A stretch of 64,000 bases of DNA, taken from Acanthosepion lycidas (lineage: Eukaryota; Mollusca; Cephalopoda; Sepiida; Sepiidae). A program made the translations under genes and the position numbers. The DNA lies in contig OZ010586.1 in NCBI GenBank assembly GCA_963932145.1, positions 55,099,443-55,163,442 of the forward strand. Reading direction: 5' to 3'. Shown in pieces: positions 11,616 through 22,424 of the stretch. The number at the start of each line of letters is the position of its first letter. The first letter of the stretch is position 1. Under the pieces are notes generated by a model. The model searched no databases and was not told the origin of the DNA. It was given only the letters and a program-made list of their open reading frames with translations.

Positions 11616-13797
11616 TTGATAAGGTCGAGTAGAGGCAGTGGGTGGACAAGTGCACTTGTTGAAGCTGATGTAGCCTCTTCTGTCACTAAAACACGTCAAG
11701 CACATCAGGTCACAGCATGCAGTTTGTTTCAGCTCCTGAAGAAAGTCTACAGTTCGTACCTTACCGAACATTCTGATGGCGATGAGGAGGCCTCCAGCTT
11801 TGTGGAAAAGTGTGATAATCGAAAGAAGGAGAGTCCACAGTTCGCATTTTGGTTCTCTATCCTGAACATGGAATTGACAATCTTAACACTGGTGCGAGCA
11901 TTTAGAGAAAGGAATTTCAATCTGTATCGAGAATCACTGTCGGAACTGATACCCTACTTCTTTGCCAACAACAATGTCAACTATGCAAGATGGCTTTCTA
12001 TTCATCTGCGTGATATGATATCATTAGAGAAGGAGCACCCCGAAGTCGCCAGAGAATTCCACAATGGGAATTTCGTGGTTCATAAAACTGACAGGAAGTT
12101 CTCCGCAATGGCAATCGACCAAGCCCATGAACAAAACAATGCCGTCATCAAAGAGGATGGGGGAGCTGTTGGTCTGACAGAGGATCCATCAGCTCTTCAC
12201 AGGTGGATGGTGGCTGGTCCAGAAATTAGCAAATTCGTTGTTGACTATGAAGCCGTATCAGGAAGCAAAGAGGCGAAGAAAGGAAGTCATCACCATGAGC
12301 AGTCGCCAACTGCTCAGAAGGCATTCTTTGAAAAGGTTCAGCGGCTTACAAGTGTGAGAGAAGAAATGGGCAATCCATTTTCGGAGGAGTCCACTGATCT
12401 ACTGTCGTTTGACACTAAGGACATTGCTGATCCTACAGCAGCGCTGCTGGTTGTATCTCATCTGGAAAAAGGGAAAAAGCAATTCCAAACATTCATGGAT
12501 AAACTCAAAACCGACAGTCAGCATTTCTATCAGCCAATCAAACGGAATAATAAAGACTTCTTCAAAACAGGCACTGATCCAACAGAGAAATCAGAAACAC
12601 AGCTACTAAATGAGGATTGTCAACTGTTCTCCCGCCTTTTGATCTCCTGCCAAAGCAGAGGGTGTGATTTACCAGAGTTTTTCAAACATGAGAACCAATC
12701 TTTGCCTCCGTCACTCAGCAAGCGAGGCAAACTACATGTCGCTACCAAGTCTGATCTCGTAGACGTCCTGCAAACCAAGGTGGAGTTTCCAGACACGAAG
12801 CCAGAAACTGACGTACTCATAGTAGATGGTGCATTTCTAATCAATACAGTAATGCCTAGGACACTGAAGACGTTTGAAGAATATGCCAGACATGATATTC
12901 TTCCTAAGGTGCAATACTACAGTAGCAATTACAAGAGGAGAGATATCATTTTTTATGTCTATCACGAGTCTAGTCTGAAGTCTGAAGCACGATCAAAACG
13001 CGGGGAAGTTATCAGGAGGAGAGTAACGGCAAAGAGCAAAACACCGACTAATTGGAAGAGCTTTCTAAGGGGCAGCGCCAACAAAAGAGAGCTGTTGAAT
13101 TTCCTTGCTGACGAAGTGGGTAGAATGACCACAACGAATAAAGTAATTGTAACACGAGAGGAAAATACTCTACCAAGTTCCAGCCATCCTGATACTAAGA
13201 TAGACGAATTGGCTCCTTGCACACATGAAGAGGCAGATACCCGGATATTTTTGCATGCCTGGAATGCGGCTAAGGATGAACACAAGTCTCTCATGATTGA
13301 AGCTAATGACACGGACATTGTAGTCATAGGCTTAAGCCTGATGCCCTCTTTCACTGCAATGGACATGGAGAAAATATGGATCGCCTATGGCAATGGGGAG
13401 CACACTCGATGGATCACAATACACGACCATGGATCTTCTTTGGGACCGGAAAAAAACCGAAGGGATACTATTCTTCCATGCGTTTTCCGGATGTGATGTG
13501 GTATCTGGATTCAATGGCAAAGGGGAAAAAGCATGGCAGACATTCGCGAAACTCAGTCACTGTCCTCCTGAAATTAATGAGTTTGATCTACAAGTTCTAG
13601 AGAAATTTGTTGTTCTGATGTACGACCGGTCAAGTGCTGCTACTACAGTAGATGAAACAAGGTTAGATCTCTTTGCCAGGAAGCAGAGGTCATACGAATT
13701 TATCCCGCCAACACAAGGAGTGCTAAAGAAACATGCCAAACGTGCTGCCTTCCAAGCAGGACATATCTGGGTGCAATCCGTCGTTCGTGATCCATAG
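11616..13797 (+). CDS. Transposon protein with FEN1/PIN-like nuclease signature (one frameshift)
   Basis: A 626-residue open frame starts at 11616; the reading continues in another frame from about 13450 to a stop at 13797. In the run of seven A at about 13449-13455, one extra A explains the shift, because one fewer gives 'GPEKTEGILFFHAFSGCD'. Residues 20-36 (SVTKTRQAHQVTACSLF) and 165-190 (DQAHEQNNAV, GGAVGLTEDP) match a family I know only as uncharacterised proteins of fish, corals and molluscs. The C-terminal half has acidic motifs spaced as in FEN1/XPG or PIN-type nucleases: IVDG near 401, EEADTR near 537, NDTDIVVI near 563 and, after the shift, SGCD. The nuclease reading is my inference. 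The family is normally longer at the N-terminus and the true start is uncertain; upstream exons could be missing. Long intact coding suggests a young copy. Confidence 0.75.
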
Positions 13798-14362
13798 CTT
13801 CCGTGTCCTTCCAAGTGGGGATGATTGAAAGACGGTAACAAATGAAAAGTTGCCTGGACTTCCTTGGGACCAATTACTAAAAGCTGTCGTGAATTGACAA
13901 AGTGAAGATGTAAGATCAAATGTGGTGGAGGACGATGCAAGTGCTCAAAGGTTGAAACAGGCTGTACTCAGCTTTGCTGTTGCCCTTGTGAGATTTAGTA
14001 AACAACAACGAATGAACTTCGGGCTGGACTTTTGTTGCCGGTTCTTGGAAGGTTAGCCTATTAAAATTCAAAGGCAGAGAGTTGTAAGGATATATATGAC
14101 CTGTAGATATTTTCCCAGATATGGACAATTTCCATGCTGGGTATTAGCACAGAAAGTAATTTTGACGTTGAATTGGACATTTCATCAGGATTGTAAATGT
14201 CGACTTTAAATCATTTCATGCAATTATCCACCGTAGGGTATGGGCGCTATATCATGCCAAATCAATTGAAACAGTGCAATCATTGAGTTCTCACACTCAG
14301 ATTTAGAATTGATACGGCAATAAATCAAAAATATTTCATCAAATTCAACTAATTTAATGATT

Positions 14363-14713
14363 TCAGATCAGAATCAACAGAGGCCCATTTGGCAGCCATC
14401 TTGAAAAAGTAGCCACCATATTGTTTTTTTTTTCTTTCGTGGCTAGCACTTTCACCTGAATGAGTGGCCTACAAGGAACACTCATGCCAAATTTCATGTT
14501 TATATCACAATTTGCACTATAGTTTTTGAGCAAAACCATAAAACAGAGGCCAGTTTGGCAGCCATCTTGAAAAATGGCCACCATGTTGAATTTTTTTCGT
14601 GGCTATCACTTTTTTCTGAATAAATGACTGATCAGGAACACTCATGCCAAATTTCATGGTTATCTCACAATTTGCACAATTCTACCCAAAATCTACATTT
14701 TCCTGCTCCACTA
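14363..14713 (-). repeat. Right subterminal repeat array of the transposon
   Basis: Two clear copies of the 160-bp unit lie inverted relative to the left array ('tttgcac' anchors at 14511 and 14671). They contain 'gccaaatttcatg', 'ttttcgtggct' and 'gccatcttgaaaaa'. The outermost bases are CTGCTCCACTA. Confidence 0.9.
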
Positions 14714-14895
14714 AATGAAAACTTTGCCTTCATAGAAAGTGACCGGTGAGCTGAGAAGAAAAAGAAAAGGAATTCGCGAGCAGAAATGAAATTGTTTTGG
14801 GACCAATGAAAACCTTACCTTTACAGAAATTAGCTGGTCAGCCAAGAAGGAGAGGAAAAGCCTGTGAAAAATAAAATGAGGAGAAAAATTAAATT
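14714..14895. repeat. 91-bp tandem repeat, right part
   Basis: One unit runs 14714-14804 and a second, more diverged unit starts at 14805. Both open 'aatgaaaac.tt.cctt' and have a purine-rich middle. The unit at 14714 is the right half of the repeat that received the transposon. Confidence 0.75.
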
Positions 14896-15389
14896 AATCA
14901 GAAAAGAGTGTTTGATGTCATGTCAAAGGTTTCCCTTTCTTTCACTGCAACCAGCGTTGAAGTTCTCGCCAGTGTAAAATTACTCGCCATTTACGTTTTC
15001 GGCCTCTAACAAGCAGGTGACACTTCAAAGAATTTTCTCTCAGCAATCCAAGGAAGTTAAGTATTGCAAACTATCTCTCTTTGTCTACTTTTATGCAAAC
15101 CATATATCCCTTCGGTGAGAAACGGACACTCTTACATTTGTCTTTAACATTTTTTTTAATATTATTTTGTGTCAGATTATTTAATCTGTTGTATGAACAT
15201 TTCTTCTTCATGACAATACGGACTTTAAGTATTCTAAATTATTTTTTGAAACGAGCTATTGACACTACTTCAATCGTCTCAATTCATGTCAGTTCTTGAA
15301 TAAATTCATTATCTTGTTTTGTTAAAATTACCAATGTGTTTCTTCGTCATTATCATCCTTCATTAATCTTCGTAGGCAAATCAACTGTT
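14896..15389. other. No gene recognised
   Basis: AT-rich DNA without recognisable coding or element structure. Confidence 0.5.
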
Positions 15390-15970
15390 CATTTTAACCC
15401 CTAAGCCCCACGCCACTATAGACGAGCAATTAGGAATGAATCGTCGATATTAGTGAGTATACTATTGGCCCTAAAAATCAGCGAAGCTGCCTAATTATAT
15501 TCGGCTGAGGAAAAGTACTTATCTTTTCCATTTTTGTCACTCTCAGAACTATTCCATCTCGGTCCCTGGTGTGTATAAGGAATTTTAAATGGTCGGTCCC
15601 AATGTTAAATTTGTCTACATTAATTAAACATTCTTTGAAATACCTGGTGTTCGTCTTTGGTCTTGCACGCTATTAAAACGCCATCTATATAGGCGTATAC
15701 GAATAGCAAACTTGTGAAAATGTAATCACTGGAATGACTGCGCTACATTTCGCAGTCATAAAGGCTTTCGTAGAAATTCATATCGATCAAACGAAACGCC
15801 ATCGCTACTTGAAACTAAGCTGCATTATTGTCTGAGGATAGATGAAAATTCAAAGAGGCTTCGAGTTGCTCTCCATTTTGAGTCGGCATCATTATCTCTG
15901 TTGTCACGAATTCTGCATTGGCAAATTTTAAGAGTTGTGTTTCAGTATCGAAAGATGGTATTTTCATAGT
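15390..15970 (-). mobile_element. Gypsy-type pol fossil (reverse transcriptase part)
   Basis: On the minus strand the translation contains the Ty3/Gypsy reverse transcriptase region around the catalytic box ('YAYIDGVLIACKTKDEH'; family form YIDDVLIAS...EEH). It is followed by the thumb-like 'KMEKISTFPQP' block, which corresponds to KV..I..FP.P.. in the family. It is a short, old, broken fragment with several breaks. No LTR was found close by. Confidence 0.65.
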
Positions 15971-17484
15971 TTAATTCGGGAAATGCTGTTTCTGAAGATA
16001 CATCTTATGAAGATAAGTTGGAATCCGTCTACCCAGGTTTTAGATGCTATCTGAGTGTAGTGATTCCAAATATTTAACAACAACAACAACAACAACACCG
16101 ACTTAATTTATGACGGCCTGCCTAATGTGTTTATGAGTTCGTAAACAGGCTTAGTCAGCGGCTACAGGTTAATCTCTGTGTGTGCTGCTACCTGTCGTCT
16201 CTTCCACTGTGTGCGTGTATTAAGCGTTTGAGGAATGCAAATCATGTTTTTTGTTTGTTTTTAATTGGATCCGCACTACATGAAAATCAGCTCTGAATTG
16301 TAACATACAAAACTCAATAAAACAAAGATATTATTTAATTTCAAATGCTTTTATTTGCTTTTAGTTGTTTTTATGAATATGGACAATATTTTCTGAAAGC
16401 AAAATATTTTTTCGATGAAAAATGAATTTTTAATACAATTATTTGTTATTTTTTAACTATAATAGATTTTTACATTTAAGTTGTTAAAGTATAAAATTAG
16501 TTAAAAGCCGCACCAGGTTTCCTATGTGTCCTTATGAGATAGATCTTTTTTTTAGCGCGTTGTAAATTGTATCATTTTGACTAATCAGAAAATCCGCAGT
16601 AATTAAGAAATGTAATTTTGTGTTTATAATCGGGCTGTAATTATAAACTACGGAAGACCAACCAGAATACAATTAATTTGCGTTATTTGAATTAAGCATT
16701 GTTCTTCGCTGTTAGGGCCTTTACTTTTGCGAAACTCGTGTGGAGAAGTTAATTTGATTTTTCAGTTTCAACTGAGAAGTGTACCTACAAGTATCAGTAT
16801 GATCTTATGAAATTTATATGATCTTATTTTTATATTAATCTCAGTTATGACATTTTTCCATAAAGGAAATATCAAAATTAATAATAAAGTGAATGGAAAA
16901 ACAAATAACGCAGTAAAATGTAAAAAATGTACATAAAATTATAGTATTTTATGTGCACTTCTGATAAAATTTCATAAGAAAGGTACCTATAAATTAATTA
17001 GATACCTTTCTTATGAAATATGAAATTTAATCTTACCCTTAACAGTCTTATTTTAATTTCTTTATAATATATTTTCCATAAAGCATCGTAAACGTAAAGG
17101 TGAAATCTAAGTACAAAAAACAAAAAAAATTTAGAGCGCTGAAAGTTTTCCATAAAAATAACGAGGTAAATAATTTGTTCACTTAAATGTAAATTATTTC
17201 ACTTTTCTTTTTCCGTAGAACAAATTATCCTCACGGAATTCGTCAATATGTCATTCATCACCTGTCAAGTGACGCGAAAGTTTCTGACCTCCTTTGTTTT
17301 ATTTTCAAATTACATCTTTTCGGCGCAGAAGCTAAGTTAAGCTTGGTTCAAAATATTTTAAATAAACATTACAATTTCTGATTTTCATAAAATAAGTTTT
17401 GAAAAAATGATAATTGATATTTAAAAGAAATTCAAAGAATTTCAGTTCTTTTTAAATGGAAAAAATGATCAATTTTGCTGACTC
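15971..17484. other. No gene recognised; small hairpin
   Basis: AT-rich DNA. A (CAA)n run lies at 16078-16097. A perfect 17-bp inverted repeat ('atttcataagaaaggta' at 16969-16985 against 17003-17019, 17-base loop) is visible. No coding region is recognised. Confidence 0.5.
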
Positions 17485-17690
17485 AATAAAACAAGATTTT
17501 TAACGAAAATTTCGGACATGCTAGGAACGATTAAAAAATGTAAAAAAATACTCCCAAAATACTTTGATCTTTCCTCTTAATAATAACATAAACATTTAGA
17601 CGATAAAATTTTGTTTTCGTCAAGTTTGGCGTCTTTTTCTTCATGTTATGCTTTTTTTTTAGCGATCTCGTGGAGGTACCTAATTTAAAA
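17485..17690 (+). repeat. Dispersed repeat, copy B
   Basis: Similar to 6100-6300 in the same orientation; see that entry for the shared words. It ends at 'gaggtacctaattt'. Confidence 0.65.
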
Positions 17691-18929
17691 GTTTCATGTT
17701 TTCTTTCTGGAGCGTCAAGAATAACGGTTTGCTGCCGTTGAAGTTTACACCTGTCCTTACAAGTTTGTTCCATTTGAAAGTTATACGTGTTCTTTTTAGA
17801 GACAGTGGGCCTTCCTTTCGCAATGCTATTTGATGGTTGAATAGTAGTTCTAATTTTTAGTTTATCGGTTGTGATTTTTGAGTTAGTTGGTCTTATCTAA
17901 TATAGATTCAGTGGTGAATAGAAATCTTTAATATCTGTTGTAGCAGTAGCTAAGCGAATATCTAGTAGTCAACTGAATGTTTCTAGAACCAGTTTGATCT
18001 CCCGGAAAAAAAGACCATCACCACTGGTAAGAAAAATAATATACTTTCTGATGTTTAACTAGAAATAATAAAATCCTTATGGGTTTGGTTTAGAACAAAA
18101 TTAACTTTCTTATAAAATGATGGCGCTGTATTTATTTATGGGCAATGTCGGCTTAAAAAATAAAGCCATTCTTTAGAAAATTATTTTATTTGCGTTTCGT
18201 GAAATCTGAACGCATGGATGTGTATTTCTTAAAACAGGAAAAAACGATCTTGCTGGGATGTGATAATTTATGTGGCCGGATCAGACGGTGGTTTCTCCTA
18301 CAAAGGGGAACGCAGGTTCGAATTTGCAGGAGAGTTTATATTTTTTATTAAGTTTTTCGGGTTCGCAGGCCGGTAGGCGTAATACACACAGTTTAAAAAA
18401 TAAATTTAAAAACTGAGGCATCTATTTCAAACACGTGTATTCAGTAAAAATAAGGTTTGAAGTCATATGCACTACAGGCAAAAAATTCTTTCAAACATTT
18501 CTTTAAAAGACACCTTAAAATGTGATATTTTTGTCTTTTTCTTTTTAATGAAAAGACAAAATTTCAGTTACTACCAGGTATTAGCTTTTATTTTTCAGTA
18601 TTTCAAGTTCAAGTACTTCTTAATACCAAAAAATTCAAATTTGGATTCACCTATCGATAATACATTTTGTTAAATTATGAATATTTTGTATGAGAAAAAT
18701 TATATTTAGTTTTTCACAGTTAACCCCTCAGTAGATTTTTCAACTAAATTAAATGTTAATACAGGTTTTAAATGTTAACTTAGCACTTCCTAATGTTGTA
18801 AACAACATATGTGGTTGTCTCTGTTTAAAAAAGATTGCACCATCACAACATTTTTATCATAGTTTATTATTTAAATTTAAAGTAATCTGGACAAAATTTA
18901 TTATTTAATTTTAAAGTAATCTGGACAAA
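17691..18929. other. No gene recognised; tRNA-like patch
   Basis: Mostly AT-rich. At about 18268-18332 a stretch has a pol III box-B-like word (ggttcgaatttg) preceded by 'gtggccggatcagacgg', suggesting a tRNA-derived remnant. The cloverleaf is poor, so I do not call a tRNA gene. A direct repeat of about 30 bp ('aaagtaatctggacaaaat') occurs twice near 18875-18930. Confidence 0.4.
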
Positions 18930-18930
18930 A

Positions 18931-19960
18931 TGGTAAAATCAAACAGCTAAGCATTGAAGTGAGGGCACAAATTGAAATTTCATTAAAAGAAGGCTATTCT
19001 CAAAGACAAATTGGCAATAAGTTGAAGATTTCTAGACATGGGTTGCAATATTCATTACAAAGGCAGTTAGAAACTGGCGCTATTTGTCATTGACAGAAAA
19101 TAGCTTGATCATCAAAAGTGACAACTGCTGCTGCTCTCTTGTTTATTGAGAGCCAAAGAAACAGAACTGCTTAAGAAATGTTTCAGTTCTTATGCTTAAG
19201 AAGCATAAGAACTGGACATTGCAAGTGCAGCAAAATGGATTGTGGACAGATTAATCCAAATTAGGTCTTTAGGAAGAGGAGAGCGTATGTGAGAAGAAAG
19301 CCAGGAGAAAGACTGAATGATGAATGTGTGGTTCTAGCAGTGAAGCATGGTGGTGGGTCTGTTATTATGTGGGGGTGTTTGTGGGGAGAGAAGGTTAGAG
19401 ATTTGATTCAGGTCAAGGCTAGCATGAAAAAAAGCAATATTACACGATTTTTAAAGACATACTATACCATCTGGTTTACGCATAATTGGAAAAATTGAAA
19501 TTCCAACAAGACAACGATCTAAAACACTCTTCTAAATTATGTCAAAATAACCCAGAGTAAAAAAAAGAATAAAATTTTGGAAATTATGACTGCCGCCTCA
19601 ATTTCATGGCCTCTCTCCCATTCAATTAGTACGGTAAGAAATAAATAGAAGGGTTCCAATGAGTGAGAGTGAGATTTTTCAGTGTTTAAAGGAAGGTCTG
19701 CCATCTATTTTTTTTTTTTTTTTTTTTTCAAAGATTGTTGGAAATAATGTCAAGAATTTGAAAAGCAACAAATAAAGCAAGTGTTGGTTTCACTGACGAA
19801 AATAAAATATTGTATAATAGTTAAGTGCTTATTTTTGTCAAAATAAAAGCAAATACACTGTAATTAGTAATATTTTATCTTTTACTTTAAAAATGCAAAA
19901 ATATGTCTTTTTAAGGTGTATTTTTTAAGAAATGCAGGGTGTACCCCAAAATTTTACCTT
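18931..19960 (+). pseudogene. Tc1-like transposase pseudogene
   Basis: The plus strand shows an N-terminal helix-turn-helix ('EGYSQRQIGNKLKISRHGLQ', about 18980-19040). It is followed near 19300-19420 by the Tc1 block 'VKHGGGSVIMWGCLWGEKV' and 'SMKKSNITRFLKTY'. A C-terminal part follows with 'PMSESEIFQCLKEG' (about 19655-19690) and 'ASVGFTDENKI'. These lie in different frames with several stops, and the spacing is shorter than an intact Tc1 protein, so it cannot encode active transposase. The catalytic DDE motif is only partly recognisable ('QQDND'-like at about 19505). A possible right end, 'cagggtgtaccccaaaattt', lies at 19935. Confidence 0.8.
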
Positions 19961-20218
19961 TTGCGTATATATGACAAATTAAATTATTTCATTTATCCCT
20001 GTCTATACTCTCAGTAGATATGATTAAGTAATTGAATTTTATCGTCAAGTCTCCTGGGGAGTGAATGTAATTCTGTGAGACCCAGATTAGAGACAATTAT
20101 AAGACAATTATAAGACAATTATAAGATACGATAACAAATATAACTTATTTTATGATTAATTCTCTTAATATCAGACACTATAAAGAAATTTTGCCTTAAA
20201 AGAAAGTTTGCCTTAAAA

Positions 20219-20221
<3 letters not shown>

Positions 20222-20301
<80 letters not shown>
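20222..20301. repeat. (TA)n microsatellite
   Basis: An almost pure TA run of about 78 bp, among the longest in the window. Confidence 0.95.
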
Positions 20302-20305
<4 letters not shown>

Positions 20306-20767
20306 TTCCTCGATTAAGGACATTTTTGAAAAGAAGAGTGATTATATAATAGAATTAAAGGAGGAGGGACACAATGCCAACCTGAATCTCAAAACCTTGT
20401 GTAAACCCAAGAGATAGGAACAACAGGCGTAGACCCAGAAAAGCCATTTGGTTCACCATCCCCGCCATATGTTATACACACACACACTCACGCACGTATC
20501 GCACGTACGCTGCAGACACGCATGTATATGTACTTGTTAAATAGTGCATATGTAATTAGAATAAGTGTTATGTTATCGTTTATTTAATGTTTCATTTTAT
20601 TTTTATTTAATGGTTAGTAGTTTATTTGTTTTTGCCTTGGTGTTATATATTGAGTGAGGTATTAATTAGGGCTGGGTGGGTACGTTTATTAGTTTTTTTG
20701 GTGTTTGTATGGAGGGGTGTTTGTGAGCTGCGCTATATCGAATCTAATTCATTACCTCTTTGTCACC

Positions 20768-20925
20768 GAGGCCCGTTGGTTCAGTTGGTATGACGTTTGC
20801 CTGATATCGTAACTGTCCTGGTTTCAATTCTCGGTAGTGGATGCGTACTGATGATGAGTCTCAAGTATAGGACGAAACAGCCGTCCAGTACTTTCTGTTG
20901 AAGCTTCTTCTACACTCGATGAATT
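20768..20925 (+). mobile_element. tRNA-derived SINE carrying a hammerhead motif
   Basis: The head resembles a tRNA: box A 'ttggttcagttggtatgac' at about 20775-20793 and box B 'ggtttcaattctcgg' at about 20820-20834, so internal pol III transcription is plausible. The tRNA-like part runs straight into a hammerhead-type structure (20845-20891) and then 'ctttctgttgaagcttctt'. A pol III head followed by a hammerhead is the architecture known from the Sm-alpha SINEs of schistosomes and related animal elements. The neighbour on the right is the 3' end of a Penelope-like element on the other strand. The exact 3' end is not determined. Confidence 0.7.
20845..20891 (+). ncRNA. Hammerhead ribozyme motif, type I, probably impaired
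   Basis: Helix I is GTACTG (20845-20850) with CAGTAC (20886-20891), six perfect pairs. The core is ATGATGA, where the consensus is CTGATGA, so conserved C3 is A. Helix II is GTCT...GGAC with an 8-base loop, including one T-G pair. Then come GAAA, a 2-bp helix III (AC/GT) with loop AGCC, and the cleavage triplet GTC (20883-20885). A very short helix III is typical of hammerheads in animal retroelements. The C3 change is expected to damage catalysis because C3 pairs with G8. Confidence 0.75.
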
Positions 20926-20984
20926 ACTTAATTAAGAGATTTATTTATATACCTACATTTACTCATTATTCCTGTTTTGTTTAA

Positions 20985-22110
20985 GAGTTTATTTTGGTTT
21001 TCATAACTAATTGTTGTTAATTTTTCCTCTAAGTATAATTTACAATTTTTACTGTTAATACTGTATGGGGCTGCTTGTTTTTATATTTTTCCATTTGATT
21101 TTGGTGAGGATATCTTTGTGGCTCCATATGTATTTTGATGGGGTTGTATTTTGTGTGTATTTTTTCTTTCAAATAATATTTTGTGGTTATATCTTTCTTT
21201 ATCGTTTTTTTCTGTGGCGCCAATGCACATTTTTCGTCTATGTTAATGTTATTATTTACGATAGCCTTGTATATTATGTTATTGGTTAAACATTTATTAT
21301 TAAGTGGGCAATTTCTTTGTTTCTGCAGTTACATTTTATGGTGCTATTTTGCTGTATGTTATTGTTAGTGTTGTCGTAATTGTTATTGGTTTCGTTGAGC
21401 ATTTATCGTGCTTAGTTATTATTTTCTCCTTGTTATCCGTGCAGCTGTGACTAATTTTGATTGCATTTGTGTTGATAATTTTTGATAATTTGCTGTTTTT
21501 AGGGAAATGTTTGTCAATTATTTATTTTTTCCCATTGTTGATTTATTGTGTTGTTATAGGGTGGTTGAACCAAATGATTTTTTTCCTGTTGTTTTTGTTT
21601 AAATTGTTTTCGTTTTTGTATTCTAGTTTGTTTGATTATCCGCTGATTCATATATTTTTAGTTTTCATTGAAAATTTTTAGGCTACTAAAATTTGTTGAA
21701 ATTCTTTTATTCATAGATATTATTATTTATTTAAATACGTTTTGAAAGGAGAGTTAGAATTTTTGTTAATGTATATTGGGTTGTTTTTTGGTTTTCTGTG
21801 TGGTTTGTGGATTCCGTCGTTTAAGTCGAATGTTATATCTAAGAAAATTACTTTTTTTTTTTATTTAATTTTATATCTATTGTAAATCCGAGGTTGTTGA
21901 AAGTTTTTATTATTTCTTGTTTCATTTTTTCTGTAGTTCTGCCGTTGTAGTTTCTTAGAATTGATAGACCATCGTCCTTGTTTGTTAATTTATTGTTCAT
22001 GTATATGTTTATCTGTTCGCATGGGCATCATCATAGCTAGCCATTGTTACATCAAAGTTATTATTATTATCATTATTGTTATTATTTTGGGCCTTTTTTG
22101 TCCATATTTT
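20985..22110 (-). pseudogene. Penelope-like element (reverse transcriptase plus GIY-YIG), broken
   Basis: In minus-strand order I read 'FDVTMASYDDAH' (RT, near 22070), then 'DDGLSILRNYNG' with the YxDDG-type box slightly altered (near 21970). Next are 'VIFLDITFDLNDGIHKPHRK' (near 21820), 'NAIKISYSC' (near 21480), the Cys-rich 'CNCRNKE', and a GIY-YIG remnant ending near 21030 ('TKYYLKEKIHTKYN'). This is the domain order of Penelope-like elements whose GIY-YIG nuclease follows the RT. Frames change repeatedly, so it is inactive. The RT N-terminal part upstream of 22110 is not recognisable. Confidence 0.75.
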
Positions 22111-22184
22111 TTATTGTGGTATACTATTGATTTCAGCAGTGTTTAATTATATTTACGTCCTCATTGGGGATAGTTATGTATTAT

Positions 22185-22262
22185 TGATACCCACTGACGA
22201 GTGGACGGACGAATCCGTCTAGGAAACTCTGGAATCGGGATGCTCAGGGTAATATCAATCAG
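22185..22262 (+). other. Strongly structured segment next to the PLE
   Basis: Nested complementarity is visible. 'ttgataccc' (about 22178-22187) pairs with 'gggtaatatcaa' (about 22247-22258). Inside lie a hairpin 'ccac...gtgg' and a second hairpin GACGGA-CGAA-TCCGTC. The string CTGACGA, followed by a hairpin and GAAAC, looks like a hammerhead core, but no acceptable helix III and cleavage triplet can be drawn. It may be a structured part of the PLE terminal region or of another repeat. Confidence 0.4.
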
Positions 22263-22325
22263 CTAAGTGACAAGCCTTTTACTTGTATTAATTCTAAAGC
22301 TCTTTCTCTTTCTCCTCTCTATCTA

Positions 22326-22327
<2 letters not shown>

Positions 22328-22421
<94 letters not shown>
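22328..22421. repeat. Compound (CT)n(TA)n microsatellite
   Basis: About 35 bp of CT followed directly by about 59 bp of TA. Confidence 0.95.

Positions 22422-22424
<3 letters not shown>

Larger units (their letters stand above)
11167..14713 (+). mobile_element. DNA transposon with inverted 160-bp subterminal repeats (Academ-like candidate)
   Basis: This 3547-bp element begins TAGTGGAGCAG and ends CTGCTCCACTA, a perfect 11-bp terminal inverted repeat. It is flanked by the 3-bp duplication AAT (11164-11166 and 14714-14716). Removing element and one AAT gives 'accaatgaaaac', which is the sequence of the neighbouring tandem unit at 14802. Inside each end are inverted blocks of a 160-bp repeat. 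The centre encodes one long protein (11616-13797, plus strand) of a family common in fish, cnidarian and molluscan transposons. Three- to four-bp duplications and a transposase joined to an XPG-like nuclease are described for the Academ superfamily, so I propose that assignment, tentatively. The expected N-terminal transposase half is absent, so this copy may be internally deleted. Confidence 0.8.

Noticed and set aside
18268-18332. Functional tRNA gene
   Set aside because: A good box B word, but no acceptable acceptor, D and anticodon stems could be drawn.
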